DNA from: Ruegeria sp. 6PALISEP08
GTDB lineage: Bacteria; Pseudomonadota; Alphaproteobacteria; Rhodobacterales; Rhodobacteraceae
Direction: 5' to 3'
DNA length: 64,000 nucleotides
Assembly (NCBI RefSeq): GCF_001238295.1
Contig: NZ_LGXZ01000003.1
Span: 62,001-126,000 of the forward strand
Positions 26,433 to 35,110 of the stretch are shown piece after piece. A program made the position numbers and the translations under genes. The first letter of the stretch is position 1, and each line of letters begins with the position of its first letter. Under the pieces are notes generated by a model. The model saw nothing but the letters and a program-made list of their open reading frames with translations, did no database searches and had not been told where the DNA came from.

Positions 26433-27224
26433 TCAGACGCTGTGCGCCCCATCCGACAGAGATTTTACAAAATCCAACACTTCGGCCACCGGTTTGCCCG
26501 CCCCGATCTGGCTGACAATCGCGGATCCAACCACAGCACCGTCGGACACCGTTGCAATATTGCGGGACTTCTCGGGCGTGTTGATGCCAAAGCCCACGAT
26601 TACCGGCAAATCTGTCGCGGCTTTGATACGAGCGACCTCGGGGCCGACATCCGTGGCCTGCGCTTCCGCCGCGCCGGTGATCCCGGTGATCGAGACATAA
26701 TATACGAAACCGGATGTGTTCTGCAGAACGCGCGGCAGGCGTTTGTCATCCGTGGTGGGGGTCGCCAGGCGGATGAAGTTCAGGCCCGCTGCCTGCGCGG
26801 GCAGGCAGAGTTCCTCATCTTCCTCGGGGGGAAGGTCGACAACGATCAGCCCGTCAATGCCGACCTCTTTGGCATCAGCCAGAAAGGCGTCTACACCCCG
26901 GCTGTAAATCGGGTTGTAGTACCCCATCAGCACAATCGGTGTTGTATCGTCGGTTTCCCGAAACGCGCGCGCCAGATCCAAGGTGCGTTGCAAGGTCATG
27001 CCACCATCCAGCGCGCGTTGTCCAGCCGCTTGAATGGTGGGCCCATCGGCCATCGGGTCGGTGAACGGCAGACCCAGTTCGATGACGTCTACACCAGCAC
27101 CCGGCAGGCCTTTGACCACTTCAAGCGAGGTGTCATAGTCGGGGTCTCCTGCCATGACATAGGCGACAAAGGCTTTCTTACCATCGGCTTTCAGGGCGGC
27201 GAACTTGGCGTCGATACGGGTCAT
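26433..27224 (-). CDS. trpA: Tryptophan synthase alpha chain
   Basis: A 263-residue TIM-barrel that cleaves indole-3-glycerol phosphate. The catalytic pair is at the E. coli positions: Glu49 in DVIELGLPF and Asp60 in DPMADGP. Start is ATG 27224, which gives the usual [12 protein letters not shown]; the longer frame from 27281 is not family-like. It is separated by about 7 kb from trpB and lies on the other strand. A 437-codon frame on the plus strand is a shadow. Confidence 0.96.
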   Translation of the reverse strand: MTRIDAKFAALKADGKKAFVAYVMAGDPDYDTSLEVVKGLPGAGVDVIELGLPFTDPMADGPTIQAAGQRALDGGMTLQRTLDLARAFRETDDTTPIVLMGYYNPIYSRGVDAFLADAKEVGIDGLIVVDLPPEEDEELCLPAQAAGLNFIRLATPTTDDKRLPRVLQNTSGFVYYVSITGITGAAEAQATDVGPEVARIKAATDLPVIVGFGINTPEKSRNIATVSDGAVVGSAIVSQIGAGKPVAEVLDFVKSLSDGAHSV

Positions 27225-27302
27225 CGGATGTCCTTGCACTCGGGTTTCGACCCGTGTGCAGAAACTTTGACCAAAAATCAATCCCGCCAGGGCAGGATTA
27301 GA

Positions 27303-27791
27303 TCAGAAGCCCAGATGATACCGCAGCAGCACTGCGTTCACTCCGGGGTTTTCGTCGTTTGTGCTGGCGTTAGACTTATGTGTGATCGCGACCGACACGC
27401 TGTTTCCGTTGTCCAGGGTATAACCAAGGCCCAGAAGACTGCGGATCTGAAAGTCACCCCCCAAATCGTTCAGATCAATACTTGTATTGAAATATCCCGG
27501 CATGACGCTGCCTTCGACGAACCAGCGTTCGTTCAACGAATACAGTCCGACCAACCCTAAGCCGATGTGAAAGTCGCCATTGTCATGAACAGACAATGCT
27601 GTTCCCCAGCTCGCGCTGAACCGGGTCGCCTGATGAAACGGCTTATGGTGGTATTCTAGGGAAAAAAGCGCTTGATCCTCTGATGCGCTGTCGGAAAAGT
27701 CCGCATATCCAGCACCAAATATAACAGTCTGGGCCTGGGCTGTTGCGTATGTGGAGGCCGCCAACGCGGTCGCAAGTAAAAGCTGTTTCAT
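27303..27791 (-). CDS. PagL-like acyloxyacyl hydrolase (lipid A 3-O-deacylase family)
   Basis: A 162-residue outer-membrane barrel with a signal peptide ending TAQAQ. The family motif HxSN appears as THKSNAS (His138, Ser140) close to the C-terminus, which ends RYHLGF. PagL removes the 3-O-acyl chain of lipid A. By spacing, the third catalytic residue (Glu in PagL) falls at Asn152 in NPGVN, so activity is uncertain. It lies 78 bases upstream of trpA and on the same strand, and is divergent from ychF. Confidence 0.7.
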   Translation of the reverse strand: MKQLLLATALAASTYATAQAQTVIFGAGYADFSDSASEDQALFSLEYHHKPFHQATRFSASWGTALSVHDNGDFHIGLGLVGLYSLNERWFVEGSVMPGYFNTSIDLNDLGGDFQIRSLLGLGYTLDNGNSVSVAITHKSNASTNDENPGVNAVLLRYHLGF

Positions 27792-27991
27792 AGTGTTCTA
27801 CCGGTAAAATCTCGTCGTACGCTGCTAAGTGGTTATCGTAAGGCCATTTTTTCAATTCCACCAAGAACACGTTTTTGGAACGTTTTTGTGATGTGTCGAA
27901 ATAGACTCAGCTGTAACCAGCCCAGCAATGGCTTGCGCATTGAGGCTGACCTGCATAGAACCTGCGTTCGTATTCTATGCAGGAGGCCGTG

Positions 27992-29089
27992 ATGGGCTTT
28001 AAAATGGGAATCGTGGGTCTGCCGAATGTGGGCAAATCGACCCTGTTCAACGCGTTGACCAAAACCGCAGCTGCACAAGCGGCGAACTTCCCGTTTTGCA
28101 CCATCGAGCCCAATGTGGGCGATGTGGCTGTGCCGGATGATCGGCTGGACAAATTGGCCGCGATTGCGTCGTCCAAGCAGATCATTCCAACGCGCATGAC
28201 ATTTGTAGACATCGCTGGTCTGGTAAAGGGGGCCTCCAAGGGTGAAGGGCTGGGAAATCAATTCCTGGCCAATATTCGCGAGACCGACGCCATTGCCCAT
28301 GTGCTGCGCTGTTTCGAAGATGGCGACGTGACCCATGTGGATGGCCGGGTCGATCCCGTAGCCGATGCCGACACCATCGAGACCGAGCTGATGCTGGCTG
28401 ATCTGGAAAGCATAGAAAAGCGCCGCGCCAATCTGGTGCGCAAGCTAAAGGGCAATGACAAAGAGGCACAGCAGCAAGACCGTCTGTTGACCGAGGCGCA
28501 AGCGATGCTGGAAAACGGCAAACCCGCGCGTCTGGTCGAAGTCAGCGACGAAGACGCCAAGGCTTGGAAGATGCTGCAACTGCTGACCACCAAGCCGGTG
28601 CTTTACGTCTGCAACGTGTCCGAGGAAGAAGCTTCCGAAGGTAATGAATACTCAGCCAAGGTCGCCGAGATGGCTGCGGCGCAGGGCAATTCCCACGTCA
28701 TTATCAGCGCCAAGATCGAAGAAGAGATCAGCCTGCTGGAAGAGGACGAAGCGCAGATGTTCCTGGAAGAGATGGGATTGGAAGAGCCCGGCCTCGACCG
28801 TCTGATCCGTGCCGGTTACGACCTTCTCAAGCTGGAAACCTATTTCACCGTTGGGCCGAAAGAAGCACGTGCTTGGACCATTCGAACCGGCACAGCTGCA
28901 CCGCAGGCCGCTGGGGTGATCCATGGTGACTTCGAAAAAGGTTTCATCCGCGCCGAGACCATCGCGTATGATGACTACATATCTGCCGATGGCGAGCAGG
29001 GTGCCAAAGAGGCGGGCAAGATGCGGGCTGAGGGTAAGGGCTACATCGTCAAGGACGGCGATGTGATGCATTTCTTGTTCAATACGTAA
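27992..29089 (+). CDS. ychF: Redox-regulated ATPase YchF
   Basis: A 365-residue OBG-family P-loop protein that hydrolyses ATP and associates with ribosomes under stress. The P-loop is [14 protein letters not shown] at about residues 9-22, the switch segment is [12 protein letters not shown], and [21 protein letters not shown] is G3. The C-terminal TGS domain ends [16 protein letters not shown]. Start is ATG 27992, with GGAGG eight bases upstream. Confidence 0.95.
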   Translation: MGFKMGIVGLPNVGKSTLFNALTKTAAAQAANFPFCTIEPNVGDVAVPDDRLDKLAAIASSKQIIPTRMTFVDIAGLVKGASKGEGLGNQFLANIRETDAIAHVLRCFEDGDVTHVDGRVDPVADADTIETELMLADLESIEKRRANLVRKLKGNDKEAQQQDRLLTEAQAMLENGKPARLVEVSDEDAKAWKMLQLLTTKPVLYVCNVSEEEASEGNEYSAKVAEMAAAQGNSHVIISAKIEEEISLLEEDEAQMFLEEMGLEEPGLDRLIRAGYDLLKLETYFTVGPKEARAWTIRTGTAAPQAAGVIHGDFEKGFIRAETIAYDDYISADGEQGAKEAGKMRAEGKGYIVKDGDVMHFLFNT

Positions 29090-29396
29090 CAGCAGCAGAG
29101 TGCTTCGGCTCGGCTGAGTACCTTATGGGTTGTGCTTTGGTGAGGCCATGGGCCGCTTCGAGCCCATAGTGACCGATGCTACGGTTGCCATCAACGTCGG
29201 CGATGCGCAGGAAGCCGACCTTGCAAAGTCTGAATCTAAAGGCCTTTAGGATCAGCCTTGTCGGCCCCTAAGCAAATTTCGGATCCGAATGGGTGTGTTG
29301 CGGAATGCTCTGACAAAATTTGGCCCGATTTATCCAGTACCCACGCGGCTCAATTTACTCAGTTTTTCGGGGTTTTGTGTGGAAAGAAGGCAACAA
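29090..29396 (+). other. Gene-poor stretch after ychF
   Basis: About 300 bases without a firm gene. An open frame of 33 codons (29148-29249, MGRFEPIVTDATVAINVGDA at its start) has a weak GAGG upstream and no known relative; it may be a remnant. No terminator or promoter is obvious. Confidence 0.35.
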
Positions 29397-31991
29397 ATGG
29401 CCGCCGAACCGTTTTGGCGCGCAGTTGATGTGTTTGGTGACAAGATCGCGCTTACTGGTGATGATGGCGATTTAACCTACTCTGCGTTGGCTGAAAGGGC
29501 TGACCGTTTTGTCGCCAGCACATTGGAAAGCTTGCCCGATGGGGTTCTCAGGCCACTGCTTCTGATTGAGGCAAGCAATCACATTGCGCCCATCACTGCT
29601 TACCTTGGGGCTTTACGTGCACATTGGCCGGTTATTTTGACCGAACACGGTGCGCCGGAAAAGACTGATCGTCTGCAGTCTGCGTTTCGCCCAAATCTCA
29701 TGGCCCGGTTTTCTGGCAGCGATTGGACTGTCAAATTGGTAAACACCGAAGCTCTTGAGATGGCGCCTGAACTCGCAGTCATGCTCTCGACGTCTGGCAG
29801 CACCGGGTCGGAAAAACTGGTTCGGTTGTCACACCGGAATTTGGCAAGTAACGCCGCCGCCATTATCGAATATCTTGGTCTGACAAGCGAAGATGGCGCG
29901 ATTACTTCACTGCCATGGCACTATTCCTATGGGCTGTCTGTACTTCATATGCAGTTAGCCGTAGGCGGAAGGCTGGCGCTAACAGACAGACCTCTGACGG
30001 ACCGGGATTTCTGGACGACCGCACATCGTGCAGGAACAACAGTCCTGCCTCTGGTGCCAATGCAGTTCGATGTTTTGTCCCGGAAAGAACGGACAAAAGC
30101 CGACCTGCCGAGCCTGAAGTACCTGCTGCAGGCTGGCGGGAAGCTTGACCAGAATATTGCAGAAGCGTTTTTCGACAGGGGAGACGCCGAAGATTTCAAA
30201 CTCTTCCTGATGTACGGACAAACCGAGGCTGCCCCTCGCATATCCTATCTGCCGCCATCCGCCCCGCGTAAAGCGGTTGATACGATTGGACGGGCGATCC
30301 CGGGCGGCCATCTGCGAATAGTTGATCAGAACGGCACCGAGATTACCGAATTTGGTACGCCGGGCGAGCTTGCCTATACCGGTCCAAACGTCATGATGGG
30401 CTACGCAGAAACGCCAGAAGAACTGGCCGAAACTGGGCATCTTCCAGAACTGCTGACAGGTGACTTCGCCGAAAAGACCGAAGATGGTTTTTTCAGAATT
30501 GTCGGCAGGTCCAAGAGGTTTATCAAACTTAACGGGCTGCGGATAAGCCTGGATCAGGTTGAGGCCAACTTGCGCGACGCAGGTATCGCGGCGCGCGTGA
30601 CGGGGTCAGATCAACGCCTTGATGTCTTCTTAACCGACAAATCAATGCAGACGGGATTGAAAGATCGGCTGTGTCGAGATTTGAAGCTGAGTTTTTCCCA
30701 GGTCTCGACCCAGTGTATTTCTGAATTTCCGCAGCTGTCGTCCGGCAAGGTTGATTATCGCGCGCTGAAAAAAAGGTCGGATGAACTTGCGTGTGAAAAA
30801 CCTCCCGCAATGGACGGGCTGTATTCCGTACTGTGCGCAGCGCTTCGCACCAGGGAACCCGATCTGAGCGCGTCGTTTCGCGATCACGGGGGCGATAGCC
30901 TAGCCTATCTTGAAGTTGAACTCACGCTCAACGAACTGGGGCTTGAGGTTCCGGAAAACTGGGAAGACCTTCCGCTCTCATTTCTTCTGGATCTCAAGCC
31001 GACCCCAAAACAAAGAAATGACATCCGGCAGCTTGTGTCGGTAGATTTGGTTTTGCGCATCGTGGCAATTGCGGCTGTAGTGGCAGGGCATGCGACCACC
31101 TGGAAAACGATGGGGGGAGCCTATTTCCTTCTTGTTTTATCCGGCTATTCGATTGCCAAATTCCAGGGACCAACACTGTTTGCCCGACACGTGGCACGTG
31201 CGGTAGCGAACACGCTCGTCCGAATTTTGATTTGGTACTATCTGGTCTTGTTGTTTGTGCACATTATGTCCGGCGCCGTACCGCTGTATTGGTGGGTTCT
31301 GATCGGCAATTACTCACAAGGAGAGGCCTTCACCAAAGTTGAGTGGTTTTGGTACGTGCCGGCAATGGTTCAGGTAACCTTGATGCTGTCCCTGCCATTC
31401 ATGGTTCAACCGGTCGGAACCTGGATTTCAAGAAATCCATTTTGCTTTGGCTTGAGTCTTCTTGCCGCCTCGATCGGGTATGTCACATTCCTGCAGGTGC
31501 AAATGGGCCTGAGCGCGGGCGACTGGCGTCACACCGCCGGCGCGCTGCAACTGGCTTTTTTTGGATGGTGCGCTTACTACGCGCAAAAGCGGGCAGAAAA
31601 ACTCGCACTGGTTTCCGCTGCCCTGATAATAATCTGGCTTCAGTGGTATGAAAACTATCCGACAATTCAGGCATTCATAACTTTTGGAACGATAAGCCTT
31701 GTGTATGGATTTCAGTTCAAGCTCCGGCCGCGGTTTGCACGGATGTTGGCTTATGCCGGTACGCTGACCCTACCGATCTACATGTTGCATGTTTTTGCAG
31801 TCGCGGCAGTGCAACGCGTTGGAATCGCGAACGCAGATCCTAACTGGCCGAACTGGCTTTTGTTCCTAAGCACTTTGCTGTTAAGCATCTTTGCGGCGAT
31901 GGTCGCGTTGCCCATAGAAAAACGTGTTGTTGGCGCTGTCGCTTTCTCAAGAAAACACGCACTGGCGGTTTGGAAGAAAGCAGCCAGGTAG
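29397..31991 (+). CDS. Fusion protein: AMP-forming ligase, carrier domain, acyltransferase-3 membrane domain
   Basis: An 864-residue protein with three parts. Residues ~1-455 are an ANL-family adenylating enzyme, with TSGSTGSEK (residues 132-140), YGQTEAAPRISY, GDFAEKTEDGFFRIVGRSKR and the late Lys451 in SSGKVDYRAL. Residues ~465-540 are a carrier domain, with the attachment Ser501 in DHGGDSLAYLE. From about residue 555 to the end is a multi-helix membrane region that starts RIVAIAAVVAGHATTW (His565), like acyltransferase-3/OafA proteins. Start is ATG 29397 with GAAGG upstream; the earlier ATG 29289 lacks support. Inferred role: an activated acyl or aminoacyl group is loaded onto the carrier and moved to an envelope acceptor, as DltA, DltC and DltB do as separate proteins. 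Substrate and acceptor are unknown, and no partner genes adjoin. Confidence 0.8.
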   Translation: MAAEPFWRAVDVFGDKIALTGDDGDLTYSALAERADRFVASTLESLPDGVLRPLLLIEASNHIAPITAYLGALRAHWPVILTEHGAPEKTDRLQSAFRPNLMARFSGSDWTVKLVNTEALEMAPELAVMLSTSGSTGSEKLVRLSHRNLASNAAAIIEYLGLTSEDGAITSLPWHYSYGLSVLHMQLAVGGRLALTDRPLTDRDFWTTAHRAGTTVLPLVPMQFDVLSRKERTKADLPSLKYLLQAGGKLDQNIAEAFFDRGDAEDFKLFLMYGQTEAAPRISYLPPSAPRKAVDTIGRAIPGGHLRIVDQNGTEITEFGTPGELAYTGPNVMMGYAETPEELAETGHLPELLTGDFAEKTEDGFFRIVGRSKRFIKLNGLRISLDQVEANLRDAGIAARVTGSDQRLDVFLTDKSMQTGLKDRLCRDLKLSFSQVSTQCISEFPQLSSGKVDYRALKKRSDELACEKPPAMDGLYSVLCAALRTREPDLSASFRDHGGDSLAYLEVELTLNELGLEVPENWEDLPLSFLLDLKPTPKQRNDIRQLVSVDLVLRIVAIAAVVAGHATTWKTMGGAYFLLVLSGYSIAKFQGPTLFARHVARAVANTLVRILIWYYLVLLFVHIMSGAVPLYWWVLIGNYSQGEAFTKVEWFWYVPAMVQVTLMLSLPFMVQPVGTWISRNPFCFGLSLLAASIGYVTFLQVQMGLSAGDWRHTAGALQLAFFGWCAYYAQKRAEKLALVSAALIIIWLQWYENYPTIQAFITFGTISLVYGFQFKLRPRFARMLAYAGTLTLPIYMLHVFAVAAVQRVGIANADPNWPNWLLFLSTLLLSIFAAMVALPIEKRVVGAVAFSRKHALAVWKKAAR

Positions 31992-32426
31992 AAGCTCTTT
32001 TGGACTGCTTGCCTGGGACGTGGCCGCAGTTTCTCACGCATATCGAGATGGTCACTCTATAGTATGCAGCATTTCAAGGCGCGCATTGAACGATCGCAGG
32101 CTCCCTGTTGCTCGCTCTAAGCAGTACCAAGTGTGCTTTTCTGCGCACAAGTGCATAGAGCCCATGGTGTCGAATGCCGCGATTCTTAAGAATAGAAAAT
32201 ATGCGCAGGAAATGGTGGGGATCGCCCAAAGCGGTCATTTGCGGACTTGTGATGAAAGCTCAATTTGTCTGCATAGTCGACTGTCGGTATGGTCCCGGAA
32301 CTGCGCGTATTGGAATTCGGTATCTGAGGTTACCGCTGTTTTCCGACATGTCGGTTAGCCATTCTTTCCTCTCCGGTTAAAACCCCGTTAATGTGGGTTT
32401 CGACCTGCCTATCGAGATTGTGCCAA
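31992..32426. other. Gene-poor stretch before the formate dehydrogenase regulator
   Basis: About 435 bases with only unconvincing open frames. Sequence composition is mixed and no repeats, tRNA or insertion-sequence ends are evident. The part next to 32427 should hold the promoter of the LysR gene. Confidence 0.4.
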
Positions 32427-33308
32427 ATGATTGAAATCCGCGACCTGCAACTGCTCAGCGCCCTCGCGCGGCATCGGCATTTTGCGAAGGCGGCCGAGGA
32501 ATGCGGGATTTCGCAACCCGCATTCTCTATGCGGATCCGCAATCTCGAGGATCGGCTGGGCGTCTCGATCGTGCGGCGTGCCAACCGGTTTCAGGGGCTG
32601 ACGGAAGAGGGTGAGATGATCGTTCAGCGGGCGCGGCGTATCCTCGACGACACCAAGGCGCTGGAGCAGCAAGTGCTGGCCGCCAAAGGCGAGATCACGG
32701 GCACGCTGATCTTGGGCGTGATCCCCACCGCAATAGCTTTCACGGGGCGTCTGATCAAACGATTGCGTGATGCCCATCCACGCATCATCACGCGGATCGA
32801 AACCATGTCTGCATCCGCCATTCAGCACCGGCTGGACGAGGGCAGCTTGGATGCGGGCATCACCTATGGCGACAGCATCGGCACCGACCTGCGGCAGGTG
32901 CAGCCATTGTATGAAGAAACTTATGTTCTGCTGGTTCCGTCACATATGACCGATGAGACCGGCCCGATCCCCTGGGCGCGTGTGGCGGATTTTCCGCTCA
33001 GCCTGCTTGAGCCACAGATGCAAAACCGTCGTATTCTGGACCATGTGTTTGAAAAGCAGGGTTTGCACCCTGACGTTGTGGCCGAAACCAGCGGCTTCAC
33101 AGCCTCGATGGTGATGGCCCGAGAGGGGCTGGCCGCGACCGTTGTGCCTCGGGTTTTGGTGCGGGCGCTGGGCGAGTTGAAGGGGACAAAGGTGCTGCCA
33201 CTGATTGATCCCGTTGTCAGCAAGCCGATTTGTCTGGCCACCCTCAGCCGCGACCCGGAATTACCAACGGTACGGGCGTTGCGCGTCGTGGTGACGTCTT
33301 TGCGGTGA
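32427..33308 (+). CDS. LysR-family regulator, probably of the formate dehydrogenase genes
   Basis: A 293-residue regulator. The winged helix-turn-helix is at the N-terminus (MIEIRDLQLLSALARHRHFA, then AAEECGISQPAFSMRIRNLEDRLG), followed by a linker and a LysR substrate-binding domain from about residue 90. LysR genes of this kind sit next to fds/fdh operons, so regulation of the adjoining formate dehydrogenase is inferred from position. Start ATG 32427; the frame upstream to 32391 is open but not family-like. The 85-base gap to the next gene holds TATCG...CGATA repeats. Confidence 0.82.
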   Translation: MIEIRDLQLLSALARHRHFAKAAEECGISQPAFSMRIRNLEDRLGVSIVRRANRFQGLTEEGEMIVQRARRILDDTKALEQQVLAAKGEITGTLILGVIPTAIAFTGRLIKRLRDAHPRIITRIETMSASAIQHRLDEGSLDAGITYGDSIGTDLRQVQPLYEETYVLLVPSHMTDETGPIPWARVADFPLSLLEPQMQNRRILDHVFEKQGLHPDVVAETSGFTASMVMAREGLAATVVPRVLVRALGELKGTKVLPLIDPVVSKPICLATLSRDPELPTVRALRVVVTSLR

Positions 33309-33318
33309 TAAGGTGTCG

Positions 33319-33353
33319 TTATCGTGCGATTGCCAAAAGCGATTTGACGATAT
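33319..33353 (+). promoter_or_regulatory. Candidate operator upstream of the formate dehydrogenase genes
   Basis: The palindrome ATCG-TG-CGAT (33321-33330) and a second CGATAT (33348-33353) give the spaced inverted repeat TATCG / CGATA. This lies between the LysR gene and its presumed target. Binding is inferred. Confidence 0.3.
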
Positions 33354-33393
33354 GGTAGTCTGATGAGACACGGGGCCTCAATCGGAGGGCATC

Positions 33394-35097
33394 ATGGCAC
33401 CATTAGATACCAAGCCATCAGGCGCACCCAAGGGCGTCTGGAAGTCAGGTAAAGGCAAGGGGCGGCACACGCCCAAAGGCCGTCAGTTCACGGATGAAGC
33501 ACAGGCAGAGATCACACGCTTGTTGGGCAATCGCCCTCGGCGCCGCGACCTGTTGATCGAATTTTTGCATTTTGTTCAGGACGAACACGGCCATATCAGT
33601 GCCGACCACATCGCGGCCTTGGCCGTTGAGATGCGGATCGGTCAGGCGGAAATCTATGAGACCGCCACCTTCTATGCCCATTTCGACGTGGTGAAAGAAG
33701 GCGAGACGCCTCCGCCCGCACTGACCATCCGGGTTTGCGATTCCCTGTCCTGCGAGATGGCTGGTGCCCAGCAGCTGCAGAAGGCGCTGGAAGACGGGCT
33801 GGACGCCTCCGAGGTTCGCGTTGTGCGCGCGCCCTGCATGGGCCGTTGCGATACCGCTCCGGTGCTGGAAATCGGTCACAACCATATCGACCATGCGACA
33901 CCCGAAAAGGTGCAGGCCGCTATCGCGGCTGGCGATACCCACGCCCATCTGCCCGACTACGAAACCTTCACCACCTATGAGGCAAACGGCGGCTACGCCA
34001 AGCTGAAAGAGCTGCGCGACAGCGGCGATTGGGAGAAGGTGCAGGAAGACGTCCTTTCCTCGGGCCTGCGCGGTCTGGGCGGCGCTGGCTTCCCATCCGG
34101 CAAGAAGTGGGGCTTCGTTCGCATGAATGAAGGCCCAAGTTATCTGGCTGTGAATGGGGACGAAGGCGAGCCGGGCACGTTCAAGGACCGTTACTATCTG
34201 GAACGCACGCCGCATGTCTTCCTTGAGGGCATGTTGATCGCCGCCTGGGCGGTCGAGGCCGAGACCTGCTTTATCTATATGCGCGACGAATATCCGGCGG
34301 TTCTGGAAATTCTCGCCCGTGAGATTGCCGCGCTGGAGAACGCCGGGATCGTCGAAAAAGGCTATATCGACCTGCGCCGGGGTGCCGGTGCCTATATCTG
34401 CGGTGAAGAATCCGCAATGATCGAGTCGATCGAAGGTAAAAAGGGACTGCCGCGTCATCGTCCTCCGTTTGTGGCGCAGGTCGGGGTCTTTAACCGTCCG
34501 ACCTTGGTGCACAATGTCGAGACACTTTATTGGGTCTCCAAGATCTGCCGCGAGGGGCCCCAGGTTCTGAACTCAGTTGAAAAGAATAGCCGCACCGGCC
34601 TGCGCAGTTATTCGGTCTCGGGCCGTGTGGCAAAGCCTGGTGTGTACCTGCTGCCCGCAGGTTCGACCATTCTTGACGTGATTGATGCCGCCGGCGGCAT
34701 GGCCGAAGGCCATGTGTTCAAGGCGTATCAACCGGGCGGGCCGTCGTCAGGTCTTCTCCCCTCGAACATCGACGACGTCCCGCTCGACTTTGACACTTTG
34801 CAACCGCTGGGCACCTTTATCGGGTCCGCTGCGGTTGTGGTTCTGTCCGATCAGGACACAGCCCGCGATGCGGCGCTGAACATGTTGCGGTTCTTCGAGG
34901 ATGAAAGCTGCGGCCAGTGTACGCCCTGCCGGGCGGGCTGCGAAAAGGCGGTGAAGCTGATGCAGGCCGACAAATGGGATCAGGACCTGCTGGAAGACCT
35001 GTGTCAGGTCATGGGCGACGCCTCGATCTGCGGTCTAGGGCAGGCGGCCCCGAACCCGATCCGTTTGGTCATGAAACACTTCGCTGACGAAATCTGA
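33394..35097 (+). CDS. NAD-dependent formate dehydrogenase beta subunit (fused NuoE-NuoF type)
   Basis: A 567-residue electron-transfer subunit that delivers electrons to NAD. Residues ~30-190 are a NuoE-like thioredoxin fold with a [2Fe-2S] cluster: cysteines in VCDSLSCEMAG and APCMGRCD. Residues ~200-567 are NuoF-like: FMN site GLRGLGGAGFPSGKKWGF, NAD site NGDEGEPGTFKDRYYLERTPH (shortened here to NGDEGEPGTFKD), and a [4Fe-4S] site in ESCGQCTPCRAGC with a further Cys after it. The joining of the two parts in one chain is as in FDH1 of Methylobacterium. The alpha subunit follows 13 bases later. Confidence 0.9.
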   Translation: MAPLDTKPSGAPKGVWKSGKGKGRHTPKGRQFTDEAQAEITRLLGNRPRRRDLLIEFLHFVQDEHGHISADHIAALAVEMRIGQAEIYETATFYAHFDVVKEGETPPPALTIRVCDSLSCEMAGAQQLQKALEDGLDASEVRVVRAPCMGRCDTAPVLEIGHNHIDHATPEKVQAAIAAGDTHAHLPDYETFTTYEANGGYAKLKELRDSGDWEKVQEDVLSSGLRGLGGAGFPSGKKWGFVRMNEGPSYLAVNGDEGEPGTFKDRYYLERTPHVFLEGMLIAAWAVEAETCFIYMRDEYPAVLEILAREIAALENAGIVEKGYIDLRRGAGAYICGEESAMIESIEGKKGLPRHRPPFVAQVGVFNRPTLVHNVETLYWVSKICREGPQVLNSVEKNSRTGLRSYSVSGRVAKPGVYLLPAGSTILDVIDAAGGMAEGHVFKAYQPGGPSSGLLPSNIDDVPLDFDTLQPLGTFIGSAAVVVLSDQDTARDAALNMLRFFEDESCGQCTPCRAGCEKAVKLMQADKWDQDLLEDLCQVMGDASICGLGQAAPNPIRLVMKHFADEI

Positions 35098-35110
35098 GGG
35101 AGACAAAGCC

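Noticed and set aside
26247..27560. 437-codon open frame on the plus strand
   Set aside because: It covers trpA and part of lldD and the PagL-like gene in antisense; all three are firmly supported.
32174..32380. 68-codon open frame before the LysR gene
   Set aside because: No ribosome site, no recognisable relative, and it overlaps the likely promoter region.
33445..34512. 355-codon open frame on the minus strand
   Set aside because: It is the shadow of the formate dehydrogenase beta subunit gene, with no family match of its own.
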